A stretch of DNA of 64,000 bases from Cellulomonas sp. S1-8 (GCF_026184235.1 NZ_CP110806.1:2356001-2420000); one strand, 5' to 3'; positions 17,115 through 31,639 are shown, numbered from the stretch's first letter. Program-made: numbers and translations. The notes: generated by a model from the sequence alone, not told the origin.

Positions 17115-18173
17115 TCAGGTGCGCTCGGCGTCCTGCCCGTCACCCGCGGCAGGCGCGCTGGCCGCACCCGACGCCGCACCGACGGCGTCCTGCAGCACCG
17201 CCGCGCGGTTCTCCAGCAGGCGGGTGACCGCCTCCTGCGCGAACCCGAACACCAGCGCGTACACCGCGATCTCCTGCTGCGTGCTCAACCCCACGAAGCC
17301 GGTGACGATCTGCGACTGCAGGACCATGACCCCGACGACGGCGACGATCCCGCCGAACGGGATCCGCAGCCAGCCGAGGGCCGGCGTGATCCGGTACGGC
17401 GACAGCGAGGGTCGCGTCCGGCGCACCGCCACCACCGCCGTGATGCCCGCGCCGACCATGCCCAGCACGGCGACCGTGGCGACGTCCCCCGCGGTCGGCC
17501 GCGCGCCGCCCGACGGGCACACCGCCCCCGCCTCCGGCAGGCACAGCGGGAACAGCGTCGGCACGAGCGTGCCCGCCGCGACCACGACCAGCAGCGCGAT
17601 CGTCGTCGCCCACGCGACGCGCACCAGCCGGTCGCGCAGGTGCCGCACCTGCCGGTACTCCCGGTCCGCCGCCGCGTACGCCGCCGACAACGCGTAGCTC
17701 AGGGTGTGACGGTCCGCGTCGGTCGCGGGAGCCGTCCGCGCGAGCCTCGTCAGGCGCGCCAGGAGCTCGCCGTTGCGCGGCCGCATCCGCCCCACCCGCT
17801 CCACCGCGTACAGGTACTGGCTGCCCAGGGCCTCGTCCGTCACGACGAGCGGGAGCATCGCGCGCGCCCGGTGCACCGCGTTCCAGGCGAACTCGAGGCG
17901 TGCGTCGCGGCGGCCGCGCCGCTCGTGGCGGCCCGCGACGACCGCGTCGATGGCCTGCTGGGCGACGTCGAGCTCACCCGCGCAGATGTCCCGGGCCGCT
18001 CTCGCGGCAGCCGTGCGCCGATCGCCCGCGGCGTGCACGGCGTCCTGGACGAGCATGAGGTCCGCCTGCACGGCGAGCGCGCCGAGGTCGTGGGAGCGCA
18101 CCGCACGCTGCGCGCGTGCCGACGGCGCCGAGCCCTGGTCCGTCGCCGGTCCGTCCGTGCGTGCCACCGTCAT
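17115..18173 (-). CDS. Membrane protein of unknown function with helical N-terminal region
   Basis: 352 aa. The first 180 residues are Ala/Arg-rich and predicted helical; they include RLEFAWNAVHRARAM and SYALSAAYAAADREYRQVRHLRDRLV. Four hydrophobic segments follow (about 186-208, 232-252, 275-292, 300-318), then a short soluble tail. The pattern resembles bacterial proteins with a cytoplasmic sensor-like bundle joined to a membrane domain, but I recognise no family. The ATG is supported by GAGGAGGGG just upstream. It is divergent from the membrane protein at 18286, sharing an intergenic inverted repeat. Confidence 0.65.
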   Translation of the reverse strand: MTVARTDGPATDQGSAPSARAQRAVRSHDLGALAVQADLMLVQDAVHAAGDRRTAAARAARDICAGELDVAQQAIDAVVAGRHERRGRRDARLEFAWNAVHRARAMLPLVVTDEALGSQYLYAVERVGRMRPRNGELLARLTRLARTAPATDADRHTLSYALSAAYAAADREYRQVRHLRDRLVRVAWATTIALLVVVAAGTLVPTLFPLCLPEAGAVCPSGGARPTAGDVATVAVLGMVGAGITAVVAVRRTRPSLSPYRITPALGWLRIPFGGIVAVVGVMVLQSQIVTGFVGLSTQQEIAVYALVFGFAQEAVTRLLENRAAVLQDAVGAASGAASAPAAGDGQDAERT

Positions 18174-18211
18174 GACCCCTCCTCGATCGGTCGACCGGTC
18201 CCTTCTTCAGG

Positions 18212-18246
18212 ACCCGCGCGCGCGACACCTGATACCGCGCGCGGGT
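18212..18246. repeat. 11-bp GC-rich inverted repeat between divergent membrane-protein genes
   Basis: ACCCGCGCGCG (18212-18222) and CGCGCGCGGGT (18236-18246) with a 13-nt spacer, in the 112-nt divergent region. It could be a shared operator or a cruciform-forming element. A further GGTCGACC palindrome lies at its left. No regulator is encoded beside it. Confidence 0.5.
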
Positions 18247-18285
18247 CGCCCCACGGTGGCAGGGTGTGCGCGGGAGGTGGACCGC

Positions 18286-19170
18286 GTGGACTCACAGGTG
18301 ATGTCGGTGGCCGAGCGCCGCGCCGTGCGGTCCACGTACCGCAGCCTGCGGCTCGGTGTCGTGGCGCTGATCGCCCTGCTCGTGTCCGCTGTCGTCACCG
18401 AGGCCACGCGGGCGGGTTGCTGGCTCGACTCGCTCAGCGCCTACTACTGGACCGGTGCGCACGACGCCGTGGTGGGCGCCCTCTGCGCGGTCGGCGCCCT
18501 CCTCGTGGCGTACACCGGGACCGACGACGTCGAGGACGCGCTGCTGGACGCCGCGGGCTTCCTCGCGTTCGTCGTCGCGCTCACCCCGACCGAGCGCGGC
18601 ACGGGGTGCCCCGTCGCCGCCGCGGCCGAGGTCCCCGCGGCCCTCGCCGACGCCCGCACCGGGCTCTCGGCACTCGTCCTGGTGGGGCTCCTGGTCGCCG
18701 GCGCGCGGGCGGCCGCGGCGCTGCGTGCCGGCCGCACCGGCACGGCCGTGCTCGCGCGCGTCGGCGTCCTCCTGGTGGTCGTGGTACCGGCCGTCGGTCT
18801 GCTCGTCGCGCCGGACCTCGTCGTGGCGGGCGCCCACGCCGTGGCCGCCGTGCTGCTGTTCGTCGCCGTGGTCGGGGTCGTCGTGCTGCGCGCGTTCGCC
18901 GCCCGTGCCGTGTCGAGCCGGTGGGCGATCGCGTACTCCCTGCTCGGTGCGGCGATGCTGCTCACGCTGGCAGCCGTCGTCGCGCTGCACGCCGCGGTGC
19001 CCACCTGGGCGCAGGCCGTGCTGGTCCTCGAGACCGCGCTCGTGGGCCTGTTCGCGGGGTACTGGGTGCTGCAGACCGTCGAGCTGTGGGGCGTCGACGT
19101 CCCGCGCACGCCACGCGCACGCCTGACCACCTCCGAGCCCGCCGAAGGTCGTCCCGCGGTCCCCCGCTGA
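18286..19170 (+). CDS. Polytopic membrane protein of unknown function
   Basis: 294 aa with about eight hydrophobic helices. The segment LDSLSAYYWTGAHDAVVGAL after helix 1, followed by a loop with TDDVEDALLDAAGF and ALTPTE, recalls a widespread uncharacterised bacterial family with an S-x-SAYYYT motif. GTG at 18286 is preferred because GGGAGG lies 8 nt upstream; an ATG at 18301 is the alternative. It is divergent from the 17115 gene and ends at a hairpin facing pyk. Function unknown. Confidence 0.65.
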   Translation: MDSQVMSVAERRAVRSTYRSLRLGVVALIALLVSAVVTEATRAGCWLDSLSAYYWTGAHDAVVGALCAVGALLVAYTGTDDVEDALLDAAGFLAFVVALTPTERGTGCPVAAAAEVPAALADARTGLSALVLVGLLVAGARAAAALRAGRTGTAVLARVGVLLVVVVPAVGLLVAPDLVVAGAHAVAAVLLFVAVVGVVVLRAFAARAVSSRWAIAYSLLGAAMLLTLAAVVALHAAVPTWAQAVLVLETALVGLFAGYWVLQTVELWGVDVPRTPRARLTTSEPAEGRPAVPR

Positions 19171-19201
19171 GCACGCGCGCACCGGACCGCGGGCGGACGA
19201 C

Positions 19202-19236
19202 GACGGCCGCCGCCCCGGTGCGGGACGGCGGCCGTC
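19202..19236. terminator. Hairpin between the membrane-protein gene and pyk
   Basis: GACGGCCGCCG (19202-19212) pairs with CGGCGGCCGTC (19226-19236), 11 bp, 13-nt loop, placed between converging stop codons 18 nt from the end of pyk. Likely bidirectional. Confidence 0.65.
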
Positions 19237-19253
19237 AGGTCCTTCGAGCGGCG

Positions 19254-20690
19254 TCAGGCGATGCGCGTGCGCGCGATCTCCTCGTCACCGATCTTGTGCA
19301 CGACGACGGTGTTGGTCGAGCCGACGACGCCGACCGGCGTCCCGGCGACGACGACGACGTAGTCGCCGACCTCGGCCAGGCCGTTGGCCCGCAGCGTCTG
19401 GTCCATCTGGCTGACCATCGAGTCCGTGCTCTCGACCGAGGGCACCTGGTGCGTCTGGACGCCCCAGGACAGCGACAGCCGGTTACGGACCGCCTCGTCC
19501 GGGGTGAAGGCCAGCAGCGGGATCGGCGACCGCAGACGCGACATGCGACGTGCGGAGTCGCCGGACTGCGTGAACGTCACGAGGTACTTCACGCCGATGC
19601 GCTCGCCGATCTCGGCGGCCGCACGCGTGATCGCACCACCACGGGTCGACGGCACGGAACCCAGCGGCGCGATGCGCTCGCGACCGAGCTCCTCGGTGCT
19701 CTCGATGATCCGGGCCATCGTGCGCACGGCCTCGATCGGGTAGTCGCCCACGCTGGTCTCGCCGGACAGCATGACCGCGTCGGCGCCGTCGAGCACCGCG
19801 TTGGCGCAGTCGGACGCCTCGGCACGCGTCGGGCGCGGGCTCGTGATCATCGACTCGAGCACCTGCGTCGCGACGATGACGGGCTTGGCGTTGCGGCGGG
19901 CGAGCTCGACGGCCCGCTTCTGCACCAGCGGGACCTGCTCGAGCGGCAGCTCGACACCCAGGTCGCCGCGGGCGACCATGATGCCGTCGAACGCCTGGAC
20001 GATCTCGGTCAGGTTCTCGACCGCCTGCGGCTTCTCGATCTTGGCGATGACCGGGACGACCCGACCCTCTTCCTCCATGATGCGACGGACGTCGTCGTAG
20101 TCGGCGGCCGAGCGGACGAACGACAGCGCGATGTAGTCGGCGCCGATGTTGAGGGCCCAGCGCAGGTCCTCCTCGTCCTTGTCGCTCATCGCCGGCACGG
20201 AGACCGCGACACCGGGCAGGTTCAGGCCCTTGTTGTTCGACACCGGTCCAGGGACCTCGACGCGGGTCACCACGTCGCTGCCCTCGACGCTCGTGACGCG
20301 CACGAGCACCTTGCCGTCGTCGATGAGGATCGGGTCGCCGGGCTTCACGTCGCCGGTGAGGCCCTTGAACGTCGTCGAGACGCGCTCCTTGGTGCCCTCG
20401 ACGTCGTCCGTCGTGATGGTGAAGACGTCGCCGACCGCGAGGTCGTGCTTGCCGTCGATGAACCGCCCGAGGCGGATCTTGGGGCCCTGGAGGTCGACGA
20501 GGACGGCCACCGAGCGGCCCGACGCCTTGGCCGCGGCCCGGACGTTGTCGTACACCCGCTGGTGCACCTCGGTGTCACCGTGGCTGCGGTTCAGACGGGC
20601 GACGTCCATGCCCGCGTCGACGAGTGCCTGGACCTGCTCAGGCGACTCCGTCACAGGACCGATGGTGCAGACGATCTTGGCTCTACGCAT
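19254..20690 (-). CDS. pyk: Pyruvate kinase
   Basis: 478 aa, the normal length. It converts phosphoenolpyruvate and ADP to pyruvate and ATP. Motifs run in order: KIVCTIGP and ARLNRSHG (N-terminus), VDLQGPKIR, VIAKIEKPQAVEN (catalytic Lys), MVARGDLGVELP, ATQVLESM and LSGETSVGDYP. The ATG at 20690 lies 6 nt after TAGTCT, so the transcript is probably leaderless. It lies downstream of gltB-gltD on the same strand but has its own promoter. Confidence 0.96.
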   Translation of the reverse strand: MRRAKIVCTIGPVTESPEQVQALVDAGMDVARLNRSHGDTEVHQRVYDNVRAAAKASGRSVAVLVDLQGPKIRLGRFIDGKHDLAVGDVFTITTDDVEGTKERVSTTFKGLTGDVKPGDPILIDDGKVLVRVTSVEGSDVVTRVEVPGPVSNNKGLNLPGVAVSVPAMSDKDEEDLRWALNIGADYIALSFVRSAADYDDVRRIMEEEGRVVPVIAKIEKPQAVENLTEIVQAFDGIMVARGDLGVELPLEQVPLVQKRAVELARRNAKPVIVATQVLESMITSPRPTRAEASDCANAVLDGADAVMLSGETSVGDYPIEAVRTMARIIESTEELGRERIAPLGSVPSTRGGAITRAAAEIGERIGVKYLVTFTQSGDSARRMSRLRSPIPLLAFTPDEAVRNRLSLSWGVQTHQVPSVESTDSMVSQMDQTLRANGLAEVGDYVVVVAGTPVGVVGSTNTVVVHKIGDEEIARTRIA

Positions 20691-20696
20691 AACTCG

Positions 20697-20702
20697 AGAC
20701 TA
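20697..20702 (-). promoter_or_regulatory. -10 box TAGTCT, leaderless pyk promoter
   Basis: TANNNT hexamer 6 nt before the pyk ATG; no Shine-Dalgarno sequence in the gap. Confidence 0.5.
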
Positions 20703-20804
20703 TGCCTTCCTGGATTTCGGCCTCAGGGCCGGACGTCCCGGTGGCGATCCCGCACCTGCGGGTACGCGTCACGGGACGAGGGGATCGGGTGGACGGGGGG
20801 AGGA

Positions 20805-22272
20805 TCACGGGCGCATCGGCACGGTGGTGGCCGAGACCGGCGCGGGGAGCTCGGACGAGCCCGACAGGTAGGCGTCGACAGAGGCGGCCGCCGCGCGACC
20901 CTCCGCGATCGCCCACACGACGAGCGACTGGCCACGGCCCGCGTCACCGGCGACGAACACGCCCGGCACGCCGGTCGCGAAGTCCTCGTCGCGGGCCACC
21001 GCACCGCGCGGGGTCACACCGATGCCGATCTGCTCGACGAGCGCTTGCGTCTCCGGGCCGGTGAAGCCCATCGCGACGAGCACCAGGTCGGCGTGCACGT
21101 CGCGCTCCGTGCCGGGTGCGGGCTCGCGGCGTCCGTCGGGCAGGTACTCGGTCGTGGCGAGGCGCAGCGCGCGCACGTGCCCCGCGTCGTCGCCCTCGCC
21201 GCCGACGAAGGCGACCGTCGACGCGAGGTAGGCGCGCTCGCCGCCCTCCTCGTGCGACGACGAGACCTCGAAGACGACCGGGTCGGTGGGCCACGGCTGG
21301 GTCTCCGGGCGCTCCCCGGGCGGCCGCTTGCCGATCGCGAGCGTCGTCACCGACGCGGCACCCTGGCGCAGCGCCGTGCCCAGGCAGTCGGACCCGGTGT
21401 CGCCGCCGCCGATGATCACGACGTGCTTGCCCTCGGCGGTGATCTGGTCCGGCACGTCCTTGCCGGCGACGACGGCGTTCGCCTGGTGCAGGTAGTCCAT
21501 CGCGGCGTGCACGCCGTCGAGCTCCAGGCCCGGCACCTGCAGCTCGCGCGGCACCGTCGCGCCGGTCGCGACGACGATCGCGTCGTACCGCGCCTGCAGC
21601 TGCACCCACGTCACGTCCGTGCCGACCGCGACCCCCGGGCGGAAGCGCGTGCCCTCGGCACGCATCTGCTCCAGCCGGCGGTCGATGTGGATCTTCTCGA
21701 GCTTGAAGTCGGGCACGCCGTAGCGCAGCAGGCCGCCGATCTCGTCGTCCCGCTCGTACACGGCGACCGTGTGGCCCGCGCGCGTGAGCTGCTGGGCCGC
21801 GGCGAGACCGGCTGGGCCGGAGCCGACGACGGCGACGGTGTGGCCGGTGAGACGCTGCGGGACCTGGGGGTGGACCAGGCCGCGGGCGAACGCCTCGTCG
21901 ATGATCGAGACCTCGACGTTCTTGATGGTGACGGGCGGCTGGTTGATGCCCAGCACGCAGCTCGACTCGCACGGCGCCGGGCAGATACGCCCCGTGAACT
22001 CGGGGAAGTTGTTGGTCGCGTGCAGACGGTCGATCGCGTCGGACCACTGCCCCTGCCGCACGAGGTCGTTCCACTCGGGGATGAGGTTGCCCAGCGGGCA
22101 GCCGTTGTGGCAGAACGGGATGCCGCAGTCCATGCAGCGACCGGCCTGCTCCCTGAGGTACGGCTGCCCCTCCTGCCGGAGCGCGTGGACGTCCTTCCAG
22201 TCGCGCAGGCGCACCTCGACCGGGCGGTTGGGCGGGAGCTCGCGGTCCCGCACCTTCAGAAAGCCGCGGGGG

Positions 22273-22280
<8 letters not shown>
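20805..22280 (-). CDS. gltD: Glutamate synthase small subunit
   Basis: 491 aa. It supplies electrons from NADPH to the large subunit through FAD and Fe-S clusters. The N-terminus has the Cys cluster [17 protein letters not shown]; the FAD-binding [14 protein letters not shown] and the NADPH-binding [13 protein letters not shown] follow, and the C-terminal FAD motif is [20 protein letters not shown] at 22280 overlaps the gltB stop by 8 nt and follows GGAGG, so the two genes are coupled. An ATG-initiated longer frame upstream would lie inside gltB and is rejected. Confidence 0.95.
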
Positions 22281-26838
<4,558 letters not shown>

Positions 26839-26926
26839 CAGCACCGTCCTCACAGGCCCCGACAAGGCCGGGGAGTAGCACGAACAAAGGGGGTACCGGG
26901 ACGTCGTCGGCCCGTGCAGTGAGGCG

Positions 26927-26932
26927 ACGATA
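26927..26932 (-). promoter_or_regulatory. Candidate -10 box TATCGT for gltBD
   Basis: TANNNT hexamer about 90 nt upstream of the gltB ATG, which would give a leader of roughly 80 nt. The leader can form only a small CCCCG/CGGGG hairpin, so no known riboswitch is recognised. Confidence 0.4.
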
Positions 26933-26965
26933 CCGCTCGCGGAGCGGTCCGGATGACCGCGTCGA

Positions 26966-27004
26966 GCGACAGCTCCTGTCGCGGACCCGGTGTCACCGGG
27001 TCCG
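26966..27004 (-). terminator. Tandem hairpins at the end of lgt
   Basis: CGGACCCGGT/ACCGGGTCCG (10 bp, 3-nt loop) overlaps the lgt stop codon and is followed by GCGACAG/CTGTCGC (7 bp, 3-nt loop). Together they would end the trp-lgt transcript before the gltB promoter. Confidence 0.6.
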
Positions 27005-27871
27005 GTCGGGGGCGTCAGCCTCGTCGTCCTGCGTCGTGGGGGGTGTCCGCAGGAGGGTCGTCTCACGCCCGGGATGGCGGCGTCCGACCACGACGAACGC
27101 TACCAGCGCGCCCAGCCCGACCAGGATGGAGGTCCAGACGTTGAGCCGCACCCCCAGCACCGTCTCGGCCGGGTCGATGCGCAGCAGCTCGATCCAGAGC
27201 CGTCCCGCCGTGTACAGCACGACGTACAGCCAGAAGACGCGACCGTGCCCGAGCCGGTGGCGACGGTCCAGGTAGATCAGGAGGGCCGCGGCCCCGAGGT
27301 TCCAGAGCAGCTCGTACAGGAACGTCGGGTGGAAGAGCGAGCCCGGGTCGTAGCCCGCGGGCAGGTGCGCGTCGTCGATGCGCAGGCCCCACGGGAGCGT
27401 CGTGGGACCGCCGAACAGCTCCTGGTTGAACCAGTTGCCGAGCCGGCCGATGCCCTGGGCGACCAGCAGGCCGGGCGCGACCGCGTCGGCGAACGGCGCC
27501 AGGCGCACCCCGCTGCGACGGCAGCCGATCCACGCGCCGACGGCGCCGAACGCCACGGCGCCCCAGATGCCGAGACCGCCCTCCCAGATGGCGAACGCCT
27601 TCCAGGGGTCCCCGTCGGGTCCGAAGTACGCGTCCGGCGAGCTGAGGACGTGGTAGATCCGGCCACCCACGATCCCGAACGGGACCGCCCAGTACGTGAT
27701 GTCCAGCACCGTCTCGGGGTCTCCCCCGCGGTCCTTCCAGCGGCGCTGCGTCATGAGGGTCGCGACCACGATCCCCACGAGGATCGCGATCGCGTACGCA
27801 CGCACCGGGAACGGTCCGAGGTACCACACGCCCTGCGACGGGCTGGGGAGGGCGAGGGGCAGCAGCGTCAT
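26993..27871 (-). CDS. lgt: Prolipoprotein diacylglyceryl transferase
   Basis: 292 aa membrane enzyme that attaches diacylglycerol to the lipobox Cys of prelipoproteins such as LivK and the FKBP lipoprotein in this window. Seven hydrophobic segments; motifs VGGRIYHVL, the Lgt signature [16 protein letters not shown], and [14 protein letters not shown] at 27871 overlaps the trpA stop (ATGA), so it is translated with the trp genes, a common actinobacterial order. The C-terminal 30 residues are polar and variable. Confidence 0.95.
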   Translation of the reverse strand: MTLLPLALPSPSQGVWYLGPFPVRAYAIAILVGIVVATLMTQRRWKDRGGDPETVLDITYWAVPFGIVGGRIYHVLSSPDAYFGPDGDPWKAFAIWEGGLGIWGAVAFGAVGAWIGCRRSGVRLAPFADAVAPGLLVAQGIGRLGNWFNQELFGGPTTLPWGLRIDDAHLPAGYDPGSLFHPTFLYELLWNLGAAALLIYLDRRHRLGHGRVFWLYVVLYTAGRLWIELLRIDPAETVLGVRLNVWTSILVGLGALVAFVVVGRRHPGRETTLLRTPPTTQDDEADAPDRTR

Positions 27872-28704
27872 CGGGGCGCGCGGCGCGCCGAGCGCACGCC
27901 GTCGGCCAGGCCGCTCACCACTCCCGCGAGGGCGTCGAGGCCGGCGACCTCGTCCGGCGCGTCCAGCAGCGCCCGCACGAGCGCGGAACCCACGATGACG
28001 CCGTCGGCGTACCCGGCGACCTGCGCCGCCTGCTCGGGGCGGGACACCCCGAGGCCCACGCACACGCGCGACGCACCGGCGGCACGCGTGTCCGCCACGA
28101 GCTGCTCCGCGCGCTCCCCCACGGTCGCCCGCACCCCCGTCACGCCCATCGTCGACGCCGCGTAGACGAACCCGCGGCTCGCGGCGACGGTCGAGGCGAG
28201 ACGCTCGGGCGTCGAGCTCGGCGCGACGAGGAACACGCGGTCCAGCCCGTGGGCGTCCGCCGCGGCGATCCACTCGGCGCCCTCGTCGGGGATCAGGTCG
28301 GGCGTGATGAGCCCGGCGCCGCCGGCTGCCGCGAGGTCCCGCGCGTACGCCTCGACGCCGTAACGCAGCACGAGGTTCCAGTACGTCATGACCAGCACGG
28401 GCGCCCCCGCCGCCGCGACCTCCTCGGCCACGCGCAGGGTGTCGCGCACGCGGGTGCCGTTGGCGAGTGCGTGGTTGGCCGCCGCCTGGATGATCGGTCC
28501 GTCCATGACGGGGTCGGTGTACGGCATGCCGAGCTCGACCACGTCGACGCCCGCCTCGACCATGGTCCGCACGGCCTGTGCCGAGCCCGGGACCGAGGGG
28601 AACCCGACCGGCAGGTACCCGATGAGCGCGGCGCGCGGCGCGGGACCGGCCGCCAGCCCGTCGAGCAGGTCACCCGTCGCCGATCGCACGCCCGTGACGC
28701 TCAC
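27868..28704 (-). CDS. trpA: Tryptophan synthase alpha subunit
   Basis: 278 aa. It cleaves indole-3-glycerol phosphate and passes indole to TrpB. The catalytic Glu and Asp regions are visible in [18 protein letters not shown], with [12 protein letters not shown] and GVTGVR in the loops that close the active site. Start and stop overlap trpB and lgt by 4 nt each. It is the penultimate gene of the trp run. Confidence 0.95.
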   Translation of the reverse strand: MSVTGVRSATGDLLDGLAAGPAPRAALIGYLPVGFPSVPGSAQAVRTMVEAGVDVVELGMPYTDPVMDGPIIQAAANHALANGTRVRDTLRVAEEVAAAGAPVLVMTYWNLVLRYGVEAYARDLAAAGGAGLITPDLIPDEGAEWIAAADAHGLDRVFLVAPSSTPERLASTVAASRGFVYAASTMGVTGVRATVGERAEQLVADTRAAGASRVCVGLGVSRPEQAAQVAGYADGVIVGSALVRALLDAPDEVAGLDALAGVVSGLADGVRSARRAPR

Positions 28705-30020
28705 AGCTGCTCCCCCTCGTCGGCCTTGAGCACCGGCTTGTCCTCGATCAGCCGGAACCAGGCGGCCGCCGTCGCGACGTCCTTGTCACCCCGGCCCGAC
28801 AGGTTGATCAGGACGATCGGCTCGCTCCCGTCCTGCGACCACGTCGCAGCCTCCGCGCCGAGCTGCATCGCCCCCGCGAGGGCGTGCGCCGACTCGATCG
28901 CCGGGATGATGCCCTCGGTCCTGCACAGCAGGCGGAACGCCTCCATGGCCTCGGCGTCGGTCACCGGGCGGTACTGCGCGCGGCCCGTGTCGTGCAGCCA
29001 GGCGTGCTCCGGTCCGACGCTCGGGTAGTCCAGGCCGGCCGACACGGAGTGGCTCGGCAGGGTCTGACCGTCCTCGTCCTGCAGGAGGTAGCTGCGCGCG
29101 CCGTGCAGCACACCGGGCACGCCACCCGAGAACCGCGCGGAGTGGCGGCCGGACGCGATGCCCTCGCCACCGGCCTCGAAGCCGAACAGCCGCACCTCGG
29201 GGTCGTCGAGGAAGGCGTTGAAGATGCCCATCGCGTTGGACCCGCCGCCGACGCACGCGACGACCGCGTCGGGCAGCCGGCCCGTCTCGTCGAGCAGCTG
29301 CGCGCGCGCCTCGTCGCCGATGATCTTGTGGAAGTCGCGCACCATCTCCGGGAACGGGTGCGGGCCGGTGACGGTGCCGAGCATGTAGTGCGTCGTGTCG
29401 ACGTTGGCGACCCAGTCGCGCAGCGCCTCGTTGATCGCGTCCTTGAGCGTCCGCGAGCCGATCGTCACGGGGACGACCGTGGCGCCGAGCAGCTGCATGC
29501 GAGCGACGTTGAGCGCCTGGCGCTGCGTGTCCTCCTCGCCCATGTACACGGTGCACTCGAGGTCGAGCAGCGCGGCGGCGGTAGCAGCGGCGACGCCGTG
29601 CTGACCGGCGCCGGTCTCGGCGATCACACGCCGCTTGCCCATGCGCTTGACCAGCAGGGCCTGGCCCAGGACGTTGTTGATCTTGTGCGAGCCGGTGTGG
29701 TTCAGGTCCTCCCGCTTGAGGAAGACGCGCACCCCGTCGCCCACGTGCCGCGCGAACCGCGGCACCTCCGTCAGCGGGCTCGGGCGACCCGTGTAGGTGC
29801 GGTGCAGACGCTCGAGCTCGTCCGAGAAGGTCGGATCGGCGAGGGCCTTGTGGTAAGCGGTCTCGAGCTCGTCCAGGGCCGCGATCAGCGCCTCGGGGAC
29901 GAACCGCCCCCCGAAGTCGCCGAAGTAGGGGCCCTCGTGCGTGGCCAGCGGCCCGCCGCCGAGCAGCACGTCGCGCATCCGGCGGCCCGCCTGGCCGCGG
30001 CCGGCGGTCGGGGCGCTCAC
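28701..30020 (-). CDS. trpB: Tryptophan synthase beta subunit
   Basis: 439 aa PLP enzyme that joins indole and serine. The PLP lysine sits in [17 protein letters not shown] and the phosphate-binding [10 protein letters not shown] are intact. GTG at 30020 overlaps the trpC stop (GTGA), the reason for choosing it; an ATG at 29978 (MRDVLLGGG) is a possible alternative closer to the conserved start [13 protein letters not shown]. It forms the alpha2beta2 complex with TrpA, encoded next with a 4-nt overlap. Confidence 0.95.
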   Translation of the reverse strand: MSAPTAGRGQAGRRMRDVLLGGGPLATHEGPYFGDFGGRFVPEALIAALDELETAYHKALADPTFSDELERLHRTYTGRPSPLTEVPRFARHVGDGVRVFLKREDLNHTGSHKINNVLGQALLVKRMGKRRVIAETGAGQHGVAAATAAALLDLECTVYMGEEDTQRQALNVARMQLLGATVVPVTIGSRTLKDAINEALRDWVANVDTTHYMLGTVTGPHPFPEMVRDFHKIIGDEARAQLLDETGRLPDAVVACVGGGSNAMGIFNAFLDDPEVRLFGFEAGGEGIASGRHSARFSGGVPGVLHGARSYLLQDEDGQTLPSHSVSAGLDYPSVGPEHAWLHDTGRAQYRPVTDAEAMEAFRLLCRTEGIIPAIESAHALAGAMQLGAEAATWSQDGSEPIVLINLSGRGDKDVATAAAWFRLIEDKPVLKADEGEQL

Positions 30021-30829
30021 TGGCGCACCGCGCGCAGCGACGGGTGGGCGCCCGCGGCCACGAGGTCCGCGACGGACTGCCGGGGCGCGTCGTCGGTGAC
30101 GAGCGCCTCCCCGACGAGGACGACGTCGGCACCGGCGCGGGCGTAGTCCATGACGTCGTGCGGCCCCCGCACCCCGGACTCGGCGACCTTGACGACGTCC
30201 GACGGGATGGCCGGCGCGACGCGCGAGAACGTCGACCGGTCCACCTCGAGCGACCGCAGGTCGCGGGCGTTGACGCCGATGACACGCGCACCGGCGTCGA
30301 CGGCGCGCGCCACCTCCTCGGTGTCGTGCACCTCGACCAGCGCCGTCATCCCCAGCGAGTGGACGCGCTCGACCAGCGACTCGAGCACCGTCTGCTCGAG
30401 GGCCGCGACGATGAGCAGGACGAGGTCGGCACCGTGCGCCCGCGCCTCCCACACCTGGTAGGGCGAGACCACGAAGTCCTTGCGCAGCACCGGGACGTCG
30501 ACGCGTGCGCGCACGGCGTCCAGGTCGGCGAGCGAGCCGTTGAACCGGCGCTGCTCGGTGAGGACCGAGATGGCGACGGCGCCGCCCTTCTCGTACTCGG
30601 CGGCGAGCGCCGCCGGGTCCGAGATCGCGGCGAGCGCGCCCTTGCTCGGGCTCGAGCGCTTCACTTCGGCGATCACGGTCACGGCGTCGACCGCCTTGAG
30701 CCGCGACACGCACTGCAGCGCGGACTCGCGGCGTGCGGCCTGCTCCTTGAGCTCCCCCAGAGGCGTGGTCGCCTCACGTGCGGCAAGGTCTTCCCTGACC
30801 CCCGCGACGATGTCATCCAGCACGGTCAT
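30017..30829 (-). CDS. trpC: Indole-3-glycerol-phosphate synthase
   Basis: 270 aa TIM barrel; closes the indole ring from carboxyphenylaminodeoxyribulose phosphate. The signature [10 protein letters not shown] with catalytic Lys, [12 protein letters not shown], and late GESGV-like [11 protein letters not shown] are present. ATG at 30829 follows GAGGGG. TrpD and TrpF are not in this window; in many actinobacteria PriA (HisA) covers the TrpF step and trpD lies elsewhere. Confidence 0.95.
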   Translation of the reverse strand: MTVLDDIVAGVREDLAAREATTPLGELKEQAARRESALQCVSRLKAVDAVTVIAEVKRSSPSKGALAAISDPAALAAEYEKGGAVAISVLTEQRRFNGSLADLDAVRARVDVPVLRKDFVVSPYQVWEARAHGADLVLLIVAALEQTVLESLVERVHSLGMTALVEVHDTEEVARAVDAGARVIGVNARDLRSLEVDRSTFSRVAPAIPSDVVKVAESGVRGPHDVMDYARAGADVVLVGEALVTDDAPRQSVADLVAAGAHPSLRAVRQ

Positions 30830-30906
30830 CGACGGAACATCCCCTCTGGCCGGTTGGTGTGGGCGCGTCCCCCGTGCACGATCCCGGGGCCCGCTGCCGA
30901 CACGTC

Positions 30907-30912
30907 ATCGTA
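30907..30912 (-). promoter_or_regulatory. Candidate -10 box TACGAT before trpC
   Basis: TANNNT hexamer about 78 nt upstream of trpC in the 164-nt gap after the DUF4190 gene. No good -35 is seen. It could give trpCBA-lgt a separate start from trpE. Confidence 0.35.
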
Positions 30913-30993
30913 GACGGGCCCAGCAGCACGTCCGTCCACCCGACCGAGGTGTGGGACCACGGGCCCCAGGGTCGCCGACGTCCCGCGACGGGC

Positions 30994-31596
30994 CTAGCCC
31001 ATGTCGGAGCTCATGAAGGGGATCGCGAACCCGACGAACAGCAGCGGCAGCACCGCCGCGAGCACGAAGATGACCGCGAACAGGACGCCGAGCCCCGTGG
31101 CGATCCAGCCGAGCACGATGCCGGCGGTGGCCATGCCCTCGTTGTTCGCCTGGCCCGCGGCGACGGCCTTGCGCGCGTTGCCGCCGATGAGGACCGCGGG
31201 CACGCCCGTGAAGAACACGCAGCCGAGCACGCCGAGCAGCCCCAGGACGAGCGACCACACCGCGAGGTCGTTCCGCGGCACGTAGGGAGTCGCACCGGGC
31301 GGCGGGTAGCCGGGCGGCGGGTAGCCGGCCTGCGGGTAGCCGGCCTGCGGGTAGCCGGCGGGCGGGTAGCCCGCCTGCGGGTAGCCCGCCTGCGGGTAGC
31401 CGGCGGGCGGAGACCCTGCGGGCGGGTGGCCCGCGGTAGGGGCGGGCGGGGGCGGGGATGACACGGCGTCGACGGGCGGTGCCGCGTCGACGGGGGTCGG
31501 TGGCGCGTCGACGGGCGTCGGTCCGGCGGGGTGCGCGGCGTACGCGCCCTCCTGGCCGTAGACGGGGCCCGGCTGGGGGTCGTGGGGCTGGCTCAT
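30994..31596 (-). CDS. DUF4190 membrane protein with proline/tyrosine-rich repeat tail
   Basis: 200 aa. The N-terminal half is disordered, with Pro/Ala-rich sequence and pentapeptide repeats of the AGYPQ/AGYPP type (about 66-98). The C-terminal half begins NDLAVWSLVLGLLGVLGC, the DUF4190 start, and has two or three membrane segments with a loop GGNARKAVAAGQANNEGMATAGI. The repeats are built from 15-bp DNA units. Function unknown; such proteins are often cell-division- or envelope-associated in actinobacteria, but nothing here proves that. It is the first gene upstream of trpC. Confidence 0.8.
   Translation of the reverse strand: MSQPHDPQPGPVYGQEGAYAAHPAGPTPVDAPPTPVDAAPPVDAVSSPPPPAPTAGHPPAGSPPAGYPQAGYPQAGYPPAGYPQAGYPQAGYPPPGYPPPGATPYVPRNDLAVWSLVLGLLGVLGCVFFTGVPAVLIGGNARKAVAAGQANNEGMATAGIVLGWIATGLGVLFAVIFVLAAVLPLLFVGFAIPFMSSDMG
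31302..31406. repeat. Seven tandem 15-bp repeats inside the DUF4190 gene
   Basis: GCGGGTAGC recurs every 15 nt at 31302, 31317, 31332, 31347, 31362, 31377 and 31392, with CCGGCCT/CCGGCGG/CCCGCCT variants between; a degenerate copy starts at 31422. On the minus strand each unit encodes G-Y-P plus two variable residues. In-frame length change by slippage would alter only the tail length. Confidence 0.85.
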
Positions 31597-31639
31597 GGTG
31601 GTCCTCCGGACGGGTGGGTCGACGGGACCGCCCCGCCGG

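Noticed and set aside
26839-26932. gltB leader considered as a riboswitch
   Set aside because: Only a 5-bp hairpin forms and no conserved glutamine or other riboswitch core is recognisable.
31302-31436. Regular repeats considered as a CRISPR array
   Set aside because: Units are directly adjacent 15-mers with no spacers and encode protein in frame.
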